A DNA stretch of 35,308 nucleotides from positions 1-35,308 of the forward strand of contig JAFGQS010000082.1 of NCBI GenBank assembly GCA_016935565.1. The letters run 5' to 3'. Shown here one piece after another: positions 16,769-24,584 of the stretch. The translations under genes were made by a program, and so were the position numbers. Under the pieces are notes generated by a model. It did no database searches, had not been told where the DNA came from, and saw nothing but the letters and a program-made list of their open reading frames with translations. The DNA comes from Deltaproteobacteria bacterium (lineage in GTDB: Bacteria > Desulfobacterota > Syntrophia > Syntrophales > UBA6807). The first letter of the stretch is position 1. Each line of letters opens with the position of its first letter.

Positions 16769-16978
16769 ATGAGTACCAATCTTGACAAGTTGACCACACC
16801 ACTTGAGATTCTGGAGGCCGCATTGGAAAAGGAGGAAGAGGCCTACAATTTTTATGGAGCACTCCTGGAAAAAACACAGATCGAGATGTTCCAGGATGTC
16901 CTTGAAACATTGAGAAACGAAGAATATAACCATATGGACATTATCAAGAAAATGATCGCTGACATAAAGTTCGGCTGA
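16769..16978 (+). CDS. Small ferritin-like / rubrerythrin-type protein (69 aa)
   Basis: The ATG at 16769 follows a G-rich ribosome binding site; a TTG at 16748 is a less likely start. The protein contains EILEAALEKEEEAYNFYGALLEKT and RNEEYNHMDIIKKM, i.e. an Ex6Y helix and an ExxH helix, as in half of a ferritin-like four-helix bundle. With only two such helices it would need to dimerise to build a di-iron site. Related stand-alone rubrerythrin domains handle peroxide or iron in anaerobes; the role here is inferred. A possible promoter (TTGACC at 16640 with TAAACT 18 bases on) suggests separate expression from tyrA. Confidence 0.75.
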   Translation: MSTNLDKLTTPLEILEAALEKEEEAYNFYGALLEKTQIEMFQDVLETLRNEEYNHMDIIKKMIADIKFG

Positions 16979-17118
16979 CGAATGAATGCAGTGCGATATC
17001 ATGCTTGAGCCTCCATTCGGCAGTTCCTTTGTCCCACAAAAAGGGTACAGATCTCGTTCGTTATTCGAAATAACCAACGAACCATGATGAAAAATGTATT
17101 GTTTGGAGGAGAGTGGTG

Positions 17119-17988
17119 ATGCACACTTTGTCTCATGAACTCCTTGCCTTTACAACCTCAGACGTCACGGTAACCGAAGATTACGTCAACGTTTCCGATG
17201 GGGTTTCCTTAAAAATAATCGATTTTACACCTGCAGGTGACGGACCTGAGCAACCGATGATTGTTTTTATTGCGGGCCTGGTTTCCTTAATCAGTGGCTG
17301 GCAAAACGTCCTGAAACAACTGACACCCCGATATCGAACTATTTATTTAGAAACAAGGGAAAAAAAGAGTGCTCTCTTGCCGGAAGACAAAACTGTGGAT
17401 TTTTCAATAAGCCGTATGACCCAGGATATTGCAGAATTCCTTCAGCAAAAGGTTCCCCCCGAACGGCCTTTCTGCTTCGTGGGAAGTTCACTGGGATCTA
17501 CCATTATTCTCGATTATCTGAGTCAAAGTTCCCGGCAATCATTCGATGCGTTTACAATTGCACCAAACTGCGAATTCCGTGTTCCTCTCTGGTTCTTACT
17601 GTCTCTCTGGCTGCTGCCCCCCTTTTTCTATCCGGTAACCAAGTCGACATTGAAATGGTACCTCCGTAACTTTCGCCTTGATAAGTACAGGGAACCGGAA
17701 CAGGTAAAAAAATATGAAGGAACGATTGACGAGGCGGAACCAGAGAGGCTGAAGGCATGCGCGCTTGCAATTAAGGACTACACATTGTGGGATAAACTGC
17801 GGAACATAAAAGCCCCGGTACTCGTCATCGCCGCAAGGACCGACATCCTGCATGAAGTTGATGAAATTGAAAGGATGGCATCCCTTATGCCAGCCGCCCG
17901 ACTTGAAATTATGACAAGCAATAAGGAAACGCACAGCGAAAAAGCGGGTGTTCTCATTGCCGATGAAATTGCTCAACACTTTTTATAA
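17119..17988 (+). CDS. Alpha/beta hydrolase
   Basis: Start at ATG 17119, eight bases after GGAGGA; two GTG codons just before it are too close to that site. The 289-residue protein has an alpha/beta hydrolase fold: MIVFIAGLVSLISGW near the N-terminus (oxyanion region), the nucleophile elbow GSSLGS (S124), an aromatic-rich lid around residues 150-190 (FLLSLWLLPPFFYPV), Asp in ARTD (D242) and His in ETHSEK (H272). The substrate is unknown. Neighbours give no clear pathway. Confidence 0.85.
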   Translation: MHTLSHELLAFTTSDVTVTEDYVNVSDGVSLKIIDFTPAGDGPEQPMIVFIAGLVSLISGWQNVLKQLTPRYRTIYLETREKKSALLPEDKTVDFSISRMTQDIAEFLQQKVPPERPFCFVGSSLGSTIILDYLSQSSRQSFDAFTIAPNCEFRVPLWFLLSLWLLPPFFYPVTKSTLKWYLRNFRLDKYREPEQVKKYEGTIDEAEPERLKACALAIKDYTLWDKLRNIKAPVLVIAARTDILHEVDEIERMASLMPAARLEIMTSNKETHSEKAGVLIADEIAQHFL

Positions 17989-18071
17989 AAGTATGCCTTA
18001 CCTGTTATTCATGAACAAGACGTGGTATACTGCACCGGTGAAAGCACAACTGAAAAAGTGAGAGAACAATC

Positions 18072-18716
18072 GTGATTACCATGCCTGGAACTATCGCAAT
18101 CCTGTTTGCCGTCCTGTGTGCATTCTTTTTTATCGCTTTTATCATGGCTTTCAAAAGAAAGCGATTCTTCGGCGTTGTCGTCAATATCACTCTCGTCATA
18201 CTTCTGCTTGCGGTATCCGGACTCTTCGGCATGATTTCAATTGCCACGCACGGCTATCATGTACTGACACACGAGGAATCGGCAGCACGTGTGAATGTCG
18301 AACCGACCGGTCCCCGGAAATTTACCGCTCGATTCCGATTTACCGATGGACGCACTGTTGCATTTGATATGGCCGGCGACGAGCTCTACGTCGATGCGCA
18401 CATTCTCAAGTGGAAACCGATAGCGAACTTTCTCGGCCTGCATACGTCGTATGAACTTGATCGTGTTTCGGGTCGATATGTCAAACTGGACGACGAAAGA
18501 GACAAACTACGAACTGTCTTTTCCGTTTCACAAAAAAAGACCGTCGACATGTTCGATCTGCGCGAGAAATACCCTATACTGAAGCTTCTGGTTGACACGG
18601 AATACGGTTCAGCCACATTCATTATGGCCAACAGACCGGAAGAGATGGAACTTCGAGTCTCGACGACGGGACTTTTAATTCGTCATATAACGAGACAAAC
18701 AGCACAAAAAAAATAA
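18072..18716 (+). CDS. Membrane-anchored protein of unknown function (214 aa)
   Basis: GTG at 18072 or ATG at 18081 may be the start. Two hydrophobic helices (about residues 6-27 and 34-57) are separated by a basic loop, FKRKRFF. They are followed by a soluble part of about 150 residues with FTARFRFTDGRTVAFDMAGDELYVDAHILKWKP and a charged DLREKYPILKLLVDTEYGSATF region. The pattern suggests a periplasmic beta-rich domain held by two membrane segments. I do not recognise a domain with known function. Confidence 0.75.
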   Translation: MITMPGTIAILFAVLCAFFFIAFIMAFKRKRFFGVVVNITLVILLLAVSGLFGMISIATHGYHVLTHEESAARVNVEPTGPRKFTARFRFTDGRTVAFDMAGDELYVDAHILKWKPIANFLGLHTSYELDRVSGRYVKLDDERDKLRTVFSVSQKKTVDMFDLREKYPILKLLVDTEYGSATFIMANRPEEMELRVSTTGLLIRHITRQTAQKK

Positions 18717-18867
18717 ATCATCCGAATTTATGGGTCTCTATTTGGCCCGCTATCATTGTAAATGAGATACTTTATTGTTTCGTGTATCCTGATTATCAAA
18801 GCACCGGTCATCATATTGAAAGAAATGTAATACTTTTAGCGGGAGGCTTTCTGAAAACGTTCACTGA

Positions 18868-19236
18868 CGTACCGGCTTCCAAGTAAGGGATAGAACGAAT
18901 GGACGAGTCCTCGAACAGGGGTACAGGAGAAAAAAGACACAGCCACAGCGGATTAACGGTTTCACCAGCATCCCGCAGAGCATTTACTGGGCAATCGTAA
19001 CATTAACAACCGTGGGGTATGGCGATATATCACCCCAGACAGGCATCGGCCAGGCATTGGCCGCGTTGATTATGATTATCGGTTACAGCATCATTGCCGT
19101 TCCGACAGGAATTATTACAGTGGAGATTTCTCGTGCGGCGAAAATGAAAGATACTCATAATATATGTTCGTCATGTGGCGCCGGGGACCACGATAATGAT
19201 GCGGATTACTGTAAATACCGCGGCAATAAGCTATGA
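18868..19236 (+). pseudogene. Remnant of a voltage-gated-type K+ channel (pore and last helix only)
   Basis: The frame reads [29 protein letters not shown] followed by a hydrophobic helix ([20 protein letters not shown]). This is the pore loop with the TTVGYG selectivity filter and the last transmembrane helix of a Kv-like channel. Upstream a stop at 18865-18867 ends the frame and none of the earlier five helices can be found, so the first two thirds are missing. The C-terminal tail [23 protein letters not shown] resembles the zinc-ribbon tail of these channels, but the fourth Cys reads Arg. No ribosome binding site is seen. I read it as a decaying fragment. Confidence 0.75.
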
Positions 19237-19367
19237 ATCTCTAGTTCGTTCATTTCCGTAGCTCTGAGAAGGGAGCCGTCGTCAAACCATAGAGATTTTT
19301 TTAATCACAGGAGAGCAATTAACCCGTTTTATTGTGACATGTTACATAACAATGATGGAGGTTACCA

Positions 19368-19619
19368 ATGGAAAAACCTGTCAAGATATATACGCTCAGT
19401 ACCTGCAGCCACTGCAAGTCCACGAAAAAGCTTCTCGACGACTGCAACGTGAAATATGAATTTACCGATGTTGATTTGCTCGATACAGCGGAACGGGCTG
19501 CAATTATGGAAGATGTAAGAAAAATAAATCCTCGCTGTTCGTTCCCAACGATCATTATCGGGGATACGGTCATTGCGGGATATAAAGAAAAAGAAATTAA
19601 GGAGGCTCTTGGATTATGA
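19368..19619 (+). CDS. Glutaredoxin-like redox protein
   Basis: An 83-residue thioredoxin-fold protein: VKIYTLSTCSHCKSTKKLL with the active CxxC at C13 and C16, then RCSFPTIIIGD with the cis-Pro and VIAGYKEKEI. GGAGG lies upstream of the ATG. The stop overlaps the next start as ATGA, so it is translationally coupled to a ferredoxin:thioredoxin reductase catalytic subunit. The likely role is as the electron acceptor of that reductase. Confidence 0.9.
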   Translation: MEKPVKIYTLSTCSHCKSTKKLLDDCNVKYEFTDVDLLDTAERAAIMEDVRKINPRCSFPTIIIGDTVIAGYKEKEIKEALGL

Positions 19620-19951
19620 AAGACGTAACACAACTACATGACATGTTACAGAAGGTTCAAGAGGCAAAAGGATACTATTTTAACAAAGACAATAAAAGGG
19701 TTTTTGAACTGCTTGCGGCCCTTCTTTTGAATAGACAACGATACGGTTACATGTCCTGTCCCTGCAGACTGGCATCCGGTGACCGAGAAAAGGATAAGGA
19801 CATCGTCTGTCCCTGCATTTACAGAGCCCCTGATGTGGAAGAATTTGGAAGTTGCTACTGCAATCTGTACGTCTCAAAAGACTGGAACGAAGATAAGGTT
19901 CCCCACGTCTACGTCCCCGAAAGACGACCGCCGGAGAAAATGCCCTATTAA
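19616..19951 (+). CDS. Ferredoxin:thioredoxin reductase catalytic (beta) subunit-like protein
   Basis: A 111-residue protein with the three-part Cys signature: CPC in MSCPCRLASGDRE, CPC in IVCPCIYRAPD, and CYC in FGSCYCNLYVS. In the plant enzyme these ligate a 4Fe-4S cluster next to a redox-active disulfide that takes electrons from ferredoxin. Bacterial forms work without the variable subunit, and none is seen here. Coupling to the glutaredoxin-like gene suggests ferredoxin-driven thiol reduction, which suits an anaerobe. Confidence 0.92.
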   Translation: MKDVTQLHDMLQKVQEAKGYYFNKDNKRVFELLAALLLNRQRYGYMSCPCRLASGDREKDKDIVCPCIYRAPDVEEFGSCYCNLYVSKDWNEDKVPHVYVPERRPPEKMPY

Positions 19952-20065
19952 TACTCGTTGACCCGTCTTGTAAAAGGATCAGAATATAGCTGTTGGTTGC
20001 TATGGAGAACTTTCGATAGAGCCCACCCCGTCGTAACGATAAAAATTGAATTCCACTTCAGATTA

Positions 20066-20112
20066 TAAAGAAGGCACCCGGCACATACTATGGCAGAAGT
20101 GCCTTTCTTTAT
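20066..20112. terminator. Bidirectional terminator between the FTR gene and the cold-shock gene
   Basis: GGCAC (20073-20077) and GTGCC (20099-20103) form the core of a stem extended by AAAGAA upstream and TTTCTTT downstream, so A/T tracts exist for both strands. It lies between convergent genes. Confidence 0.65.
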
Positions 20113-20127
20113 CGAAATCTCGACGTA

Positions 20128-20328
20128 TTATAACGGTTTAACGTTTGTCGCAGCCGGACCCTTCTGACCGTCCTCTATCTCAAAGCTCACACGCTGGCCC
20201 TCATATAACGTTCTGAAACCGTCCCCCGTGATAGCACTGTAATGGACGAAAACATCACCGCCCTCATCCTTCTCAATAAAGCCGTACCCTTTGCGCTCGT
20301 TAAACCATTTTACCTTACCTTCCGACAT
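20128..20328 (-). CDS. Cold-shock protein (CspA family)
   Basis: A 66-residue single cold-shock domain: [21 protein letters not shown] with RNP1, DVFVHYSAI with RNP2, and the C-terminal GPAATNV. The frame is open back to 20400, but ATG at 20328 is the start because AAAGGAGT lies just upstream and the family begins here. It binds single-stranded nucleic acid and is usually an RNA chaperone. A long leader with a terminator-like hairpin lies between the probable promoter and the gene. Confidence 0.95.
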   Translation of the reverse strand: MSEGKVKWFNERKGYGFIEKDEGGDVFVHYSAITGDGFRTLYEGQRVSFEIEDGQKGPAATNVKPL

Positions 20329-20390
20329 TGATTGCCAACTCCTTTCGATCAAATTTTCAAAGTCGGATAGCAACGATGACAGAAAGTAAA

Positions 20391-20431
20391 AAACCACCAT
20401 CCCCCCGTCGGGGTCGGTGGTTCTTTTTTTT
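20391..20431. terminator. Terminator-like hairpin in the cold-shock gene leader
   Basis: AACCACC (20392-20398) pairs with GGTGGTT (20416-20422), with an inner C-run/G-run stem. Eight T residues follow on the plus strand and a TTTTTT run follows on the minus strand, so it can act both ways. On the minus strand it lies about 60 bases before the cold-shock ATG and downstream of a plausible promoter, so it may be an attenuator in the 5' leader. Confidence 0.6.
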
Positions 20432-20525
20432 AATTCACAACGTCCACATCCAACTTCTACTTACTTAACCCCGTTAAAATTCAAAATATTATTACAGGGT
20501 TTATTAAAATAAATATTGTACAAAC

Positions 20526-20554
20526 TGCATAATACACCGTTTTCTTCAAGTCAA
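20526..20554 (-). promoter_or_regulatory. Probable cold-shock gene promoter
   Basis: On the minus strand TTGACT (20554-20549) and TATGCA (20531-20526) are 17 bases apart. This would give a leader of roughly 190 bases, usual for csp genes. The rest of the 400-base gap is AT-rich with no gene. Confidence 0.45.
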
Positions 20555-20612
20555 GGCTTTTTTCAAGAAATTTTTTCACTCATCTGCAAGAAATATAACA
20601 TTTATTTTATCC

Positions 20613-20641
20613 TTGACATCTGCCGGAAAACCTTATTTAAA
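20613..20641 (+). promoter_or_regulatory. Possible promoter of the chalcone-isomerase-like gene
   Basis: TTGACA at 20613-20618 and TTTAAA at 20636-20641 with a 17-base spacer. The -10 element is weak. Confidence 0.4.
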
Positions 20642-20742
20642 CCGTTACGACCATTCAATGCCGCTAAAAAAAAATAACAAACTGCCGATGATGAGATATG
20701 TGAAGTCAATACTTGCTTGGAGTAAGGTCGCGGACTCATTCT

Positions 20743-21360
20743 ATGGCGAACATTCATATCTCAGCGAACAAACCGGATAAGCGAAACATTATTTTAACTG
20801 TTATCATTGCCGCTCTTCTTCTTACAGCGGTTATCGGATACTCTTATGCGGAAAATGTATCTACAACGGACGTCTCATTTCCCGAAACAATACATGCCGG
20901 CGGAAAAACATTGAAGCTCAACGGCGTCGGGAAAAGAAAGTTCTTATGGCACACTGTCATATCAGCAGGATTATACCTGGAACATCGGACAAACGATGCT
21001 GGGAATGTTATCGAATCGGAACAGGTCAAATGTCTCTATAATCAGTTTCTGGTGGATAAAATTCCTGCACAATGGGTCCGAAAAGGTGTTCAAAGATTAT
21101 TCAAAAAGACCAATTCCTCTGAGCTATGCCTGAAGCACAAAGAAGAGTTAGAACAGTTCGCCCTCTGGTATGATTCGGATGTGTCCCGTGGCGAAACATC
21201 AATCATCACGTACGTACCCGGCGTCGGCTTGACATTGAAATACAGGGGTCGAGTCAAGGGAACCATCCCGGGACGAGAGTTTGCACGGATGTATTTCAGC
21301 TGCGGGTTCGGACATAACGCTGACGAGACGGCGAAAAAAGGATTCCTCGGTCTTCAATAA
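20743..21360 (+). CDS. Exported chalcone-isomerase-like domain protein
   Basis: ATG at 20743 is preferred; a TTG at 20713 extends the frame. The N-terminus has a basic start and a hydrophobic stretch, IILTVIIAALLLTAVIGYSYA, so it is a signal peptide or anchor. The mature part begins with VSFPETIHAGGKTLKLNGVGKRKF, then VISAGLYLE, and ends with PGREFARMYFSCGFG. This is the pattern of the bacterial chalcone isomerase-like family. Members are thought to bind fatty acids or similar ligands in the periplasm; a catalytic role is not shown. Confidence 0.8.
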   Translation: MANIHISANKPDKRNIILTVIIAALLLTAVIGYSYAENVSTTDVSFPETIHAGGKTLKLNGVGKRKFLWHTVISAGLYLEHRTNDAGNVIESEQVKCLYNQFLVDKIPAQWVRKGVQRLFKKTNSSELCLKHKEELEQFALWYDSDVSRGETSIITYVPGVGLTLKYRGRVKGTIPGREFARMYFSCGFGHNADETAKKGFLGLQ

Positions 21361-21454
21361 ATTCTCCCGCAAACATATCATTCCCTTTTTCTGTTTGAAC
21401 TTACGGATATTTTACGTTACGGTATCTCTCGCATATTAAAACGTGGAGGTTGCT

Positions 21455-22252
21455 ATGGGATTAGAATTCGAAAAGGACGGGCACATTGTAAAAGTGGGTC
21501 TGAACATACCCGAAACATTAAACGCACTGGGGCCGGACATTCTCTATGACTTATATAAAATATGGGAAGAATGTCAGGAGGACGACACCGTCAGAGTAGT
21601 CATACTGTACTCGGCACTGCCTCAGATATTCTGTTCAGGCATGGACCTCAATACGGCAATACCGGTTCTGACGGCGGCGCGGAAGCCGGAAACGGAGGGT
21701 GAAAAGTGGCTGATTTCCGACGATAATGCCGTGGGAAAGGCCATGCTGAAATACAAAGATCTGGACAGACCCGTAATCGCTGCCATAAACGGCTATTGTC
21801 TCACCGGGGGATTTGAAATGACCATGGGCTGTGAACTCAGAGTAGCAGCCGAAGATGCCGTCTTCCAGATGCGAGAGACAACCCTCGGCATTATGCCCAT
21901 CGGGGGTTCCAACGTTTTCCTGCCCATGCAGGTCGGAACGACGAGGGCACTGGAAATACTCCTTACGGGCAATAATTTCTCCGCTTCAACCCTTTATGAG
22001 TGGGGGTTCTTGAACCGCGTCGTGCCTCGTGAGAAGCTCATGGATGAGGCAATGTCTCTGGCCGGAAAGATTGCGAGCAACGGCCCCCTCTCCGTCAGGA
22101 ACATGGTCAAGCTCTCACGACAGATAAAGGAATTGTCTTTCGAAGCGGCAATGAAACGAGAAATTGAAATCGGATTTCCCGTTTTCATGAGCGATCAGGC
22201 TCGCGAAGGCATCCGTGCCCAGAAAGAAAAACGGAAACCGGTTTTCAAATAA
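21455..22252 (+). CDS. Enoyl-CoA hydratase/isomerase family protein (crotonase)
   Basis: ATG at 21455 is five bases after GGAGG; the upstream in-frame GTG is part of that site. The 265-residue protein has the crotonase fold: VVILYSALPQIFCSGMDL (oxyanion loop), AAINGYCLTGGFEMTMGCELRVAAEDAVFQMRETTLGIMPIGGS. Both acidic positions used by hydratases (E in GFEM and E in RET) are present, so hydratase activity is possible. The C-terminus has the usual helical trimerisation part ending REGIRAQKEKRKPVF. The acyl-CoA substrate is not known. Confidence 0.9.
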   Translation: MGLEFEKDGHIVKVGLNIPETLNALGPDILYDLYKIWEECQEDDTVRVVILYSALPQIFCSGMDLNTAIPVLTAARKPETEGEKWLISDDNAVGKAMLKYKDLDRPVIAAINGYCLTGGFEMTMGCELRVAAEDAVFQMRETTLGIMPIGGSNVFLPMQVGTTRALEILLTGNNFSASTLYEWGFLNRVVPREKLMDEAMSLAGKIASNGPLSVRNMVKLSRQIKELSFEAAMKREIEIGFPVFMSDQAREGIRAQKEKRKPVFK

Positions 22253-22299
22253 CAGCGTCTTCATTTCAATATCCTGAAGTACGTACGAAGTCACAGACG

Positions 22300-23163
22300 A
22301 TGCGTAATCGGTCCGGTATGAAACAGAATCCTGTATATTCATCGGTTGTCTTTGCCGGCGGTGGGAGCCGCTGCCTCTGGCAGGTCGGCTTCTGGATGGA
22401 AGTTGCACCGGTACTTAACCTTGCACCCAAAACGATTGCAAGTGTCAGCGCAGGTGCGACCATGGCCTGCTATCTTTTTTCCGATCGATTCAGTCGTGCC
22501 GTTGAACACTTCAAGGAAATAACATCGTTAAACGAGCGCAACTTCTATCCCCTCAATGTTTTTCGCGGGAAACCGGCATTTCCTCAATACGCCCTGTATC
22601 GTGAGGGAATTCTGGCCGCGATCGACCAGGCGGCCCTGGAAACCTTGCATCACGGACCTGAAATTCGGGTCTTGATCACCAGACCCCCCCGCTGGGCAGG
22701 GCCGCGGTTGGCAACGCTTATCGGATTCTTCTGTTACTCGCTTGAAAAGAAACTGTATTCACCGGTACATCCCGCCTTTGCATCTCGGATCGGATTTAAA
22801 CCGGAGGTCGTAACGGTTGACACATGCACGACACCGGAAGAACTCGCCGATTTGCTGTTGCAATCGTCATGCACACCACCCTTTACCCCGGTTCTGTACA
22901 GAAACAACCGGCCCGTTCTTGACGGCGGTCTTATCGATAATGTCCCGATCAGAATCCTGGACAAAAACGAGGGAAACATTCTTATTCTCCTCACGCGACA
23001 ATATCCGCCAGAGCGGATTCCGAATATTATCGGACGCACGTATATACAGCCGTCTCAACCGATTGCCGTCTATAAATGGGATTATACCAATCCCCAGGGT
23101 CTCGAAGATGCTTATTACCTGGGCAGGCAGGACGGGCAGAAATTCCTTGATAGAGTCATGTAA
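22300..23163 (+). CDS. Patatin-like phospholipase
   Basis: A 287-residue protein; ATG at 22318 is an alternative start. VVFAGGGSRCLWQVGF is the glycine-rich oxyanion motif with Cys where Gly is usual after Arg. SVSAGA holds the nucleophile Ser (S50), with Ser in place of the first Gly of GxSxG. The dyad Asp is in LDGGLIDNVPI (D208). The family hydrolyses acyl esters of lipids. It is soluble, with no signal peptide. It begins 47 bases after the crotonase gene, perhaps co-transcribed. Confidence 0.85.
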   Translation: MRNRSGMKQNPVYSSVVFAGGGSRCLWQVGFWMEVAPVLNLAPKTIASVSAGATMACYLFSDRFSRAVEHFKEITSLNERNFYPLNVFRGKPAFPQYALYREGILAAIDQAALETLHHGPEIRVLITRPPRWAGPRLATLIGFFCYSLEKKLYSPVHPAFASRIGFKPEVVTVDTCTTPEELADLLLQSSCTPPFTPVLYRNNRPVLDGGLIDNVPIRILDKNEGNILILLTRQYPPERIPNIIGRTYIQPSQPIAVYKWDYTNPQGLEDAYYLGRQDGQKFLDRVM

Positions 23164-23192
23164 CCAGCACCGGTTGCATTTACTCTGATGAA

Positions 23193-23414
23193 GTGCCACG
23201 GGCAATCGAGGTAGGTGTATTCATTGTGAGAGCGTTTATCAAGTTGCGGCAATTAATAGCAGACAATAAAGAGCTATCCGGAAGATTAGCGCGACTCGAG
23301 CGCCACGTGGCAGATCATGACGAACAGATAATTGAGATGGTGAAGGCTATCAGGCAACTGATGAAACCGGCCCTGCCACCAAAGAGAAGGCGCATTGGCT
23401 TTTATTCTGATTAA
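23193..23414 (+). pseudogene. C-terminal fragment of an ORF6N-type DNA-binding protein
   Basis: Reads PRAIEVGVFIVRAFIKLRQLI, a coiled-coil-like ELSGRLARLERHVADHDEQI, then MVKAIRQLMKPALPPKRRRIGF. This resembles the C-terminal end of ORF6N (KilA-N-related) proteins common in prophages and accessory regions, where the N-terminal domain of about 100 residues precedes it. That domain is absent; the upstream sequence is the patatin gene. Only a GTG start without a ribosome binding site is available. It is most likely a remnant. Confidence 0.6.
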
Positions 23415-23788
23415 AACTAACCGTGCACCTATAAGCCACACGCGGATAAAGCCGCGCTGCTGAAATTAAAAATTCCCCCGTATCTCCATAACCGATCACA
23501 ATAATCGGAACGCTCAATATATACTTCAGAAATATGCATTCCCGGAAAACGTGACAAACAATGAGAAATACCATCGTGATTGAATGCTTCATTCAATCCC
23601 TTTGAAAACTTCTTTTAACATCATCCCTCTTTTGATCATCTTTTAAGACTTTGTTTCACAGCGTCTGTTTCATATAAAATACCAGTAATCAACAGGTTAA
23701 GAATATCTTTTCACGAAATCGCTAAACTGGCACGGTTATTTCATATCTATAAAGCAAAACAGAGAAAAAATGAATGGAGGATATAAAA
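23415..23788. other. Intergenic stretch with no gene
   Basis: 374 bases without a convincing reading frame. A TTGTTT/TATAAA pair with a 16-base spacer near 23650-23680 could be a promoter for the small membrane protein that follows; I do not trust it enough to list it alone. Confidence 0.5.
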
Positions 23789-24064
23789 ATGAAAAAGACA
23801 TTACAAACAGCAATTATTGCAGCATTCGTCGTCCTTATCACCGCATCATTCAGCTTCGCTGAGTATGTAGCTTCTGAAGCAGGTAACTTTCCCTACTTCC
23901 AGCTTGGCTGCGTCATCATGGGAGGACTCATCATCACATCGCTGAAGCACAAGTACGAAAAGATCTATCTGAGCGAAGCGATCAGCTCCTTTGCTCTTTA
24001 CACGGTTTTGATAGCTCTTTTCACATCGCCTGTCATCGACGCGATCAAGACCCTGATGAGCTAA
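23789..24064 (+). CDS. Small membrane protein of unknown function (91 aa)
   Basis: ATG at 23789 has GGAGG upstream (an earlier in-frame ATG at 23774 overlaps that site). The protein has three hydrophobic stretches: a signal-like N-terminus (TAIIAAFVVLITASFSFA), FQLGCVIMGGLIITSL and ISSFALYTVLIALFTSPVI, with a basic loop KHKYEKIYLSEA between the last two. I do not recognise it. The next gene, 73 bases on, is an AtpZ-like protein, so the two may work together at the membrane. Confidence 0.75.
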   Translation: MKKTLQTAIIAAFVVLITASFSFAEYVASEAGNFPYFQLGCVIMGGLIITSLKHKYEKIYLSEAISSFALYTVLIALFTSPVIDAIKTLMS

Positions 24065-24085
24065 GGTAGTACACTAAAGACTTTA

Positions 24086-24104
24086 CCCCTCCCACTGGGA
24101 GGGG
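24086..24104 (+). repeat. Intergenic GC hairpin between two small membrane genes
   Basis: CCCCTCCC (24086-24093) and GGGAGGGG (24097-24104) form a perfect eight-pair stem with a three-base loop. There is no T-tract, so it is more likely to stabilise or mark a processing site in the message than to terminate. Confidence 0.6.
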
Positions 24105-24137
24105 TGAAACGATCACAAGCAAAGGAGGACTGATACA

Positions 24138-24371
24138 ATGTTACTAACACAAAGAAAAGATCAAAACACAAACTATATGCAATTGTTCTTGCTGACTGCC
24201 TGGGGTCTGGCGATCGTCGTGATGTCATTCATATCCCTCTATGTCGGATACTGGATCGACGGAAAGTTCAACACGGGTCCAACCTTTATGCTGGGCCTGT
24301 TCTTCCTTGCCATTTTCCTGAGCATCGGACGGTTCTACATGGATGTATGGCAGAAACACCGGCAATATTGA
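24138..24371 (+). CDS. AtpZ/AtpI-like small membrane protein
   Basis: A 77-residue protein with two membrane helices: LFLLTAWGLAIVVMSFISLYVGYWID and FMLGLFFLAIFLSIGRFYMDV. The GYWIDGKFNTGPTFMLGLFFL stretch, a helix with conserved Gly then D-x-x-x-x-T-x-P/T and a second helix, is typical of the AtpZ family encoded with F-type ATP synthases (proposed Mg2+/Ca2+ transport or c-ring assembly). No ATP synthase genes are in the window. AAAGGAGG precedes the ATG, and a strong terminator follows. Confidence 0.8.
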   Translation: MLLTQRKDQNTNYMQLFLLTAWGLAIVVMSFISLYVGYWIDGKFNTGPTFMLGLFFLAIFLSIGRFYMDVWQKHRQY

Positions 24372-24418
24372 ACAGCACGGGCAGTTGCAACTTTTAACGT
24401 AGGTTATAAACTGATTTA

Positions 24419-24451
24419 AAAATCCCCCTTATGACAGAGGGGGATTTTTTT
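24419..24451 (+). terminator. Intrinsic terminator after the AtpZ-like gene
   Basis: AAAATCCCCCT (24419-24429) pairs perfectly with AGGGGGATTTT (24438-24448), with a run of T to 24451. Confidence 0.92.
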
Positions 24452-24584
24452 GTCTTCGAAACAGCCGTTGCATGAGACAGGATGCAGTTCAAGTCTGGTC
24501 CTCGCTCGTTGATTCATTGCAATTTTTTGATTAAAGTAAATCAAATCAACAAGGGCTGGTATACACTCTTAAGCATAAATGAGA

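Noticed and set aside
17056-17082. GTTCGTT/AACGAAC inverted repeat before the hydrolase gene
   Set aside because: Seven pairs with no T-tract and no known operator pattern; could be chance, so not listed as a regulatory site.
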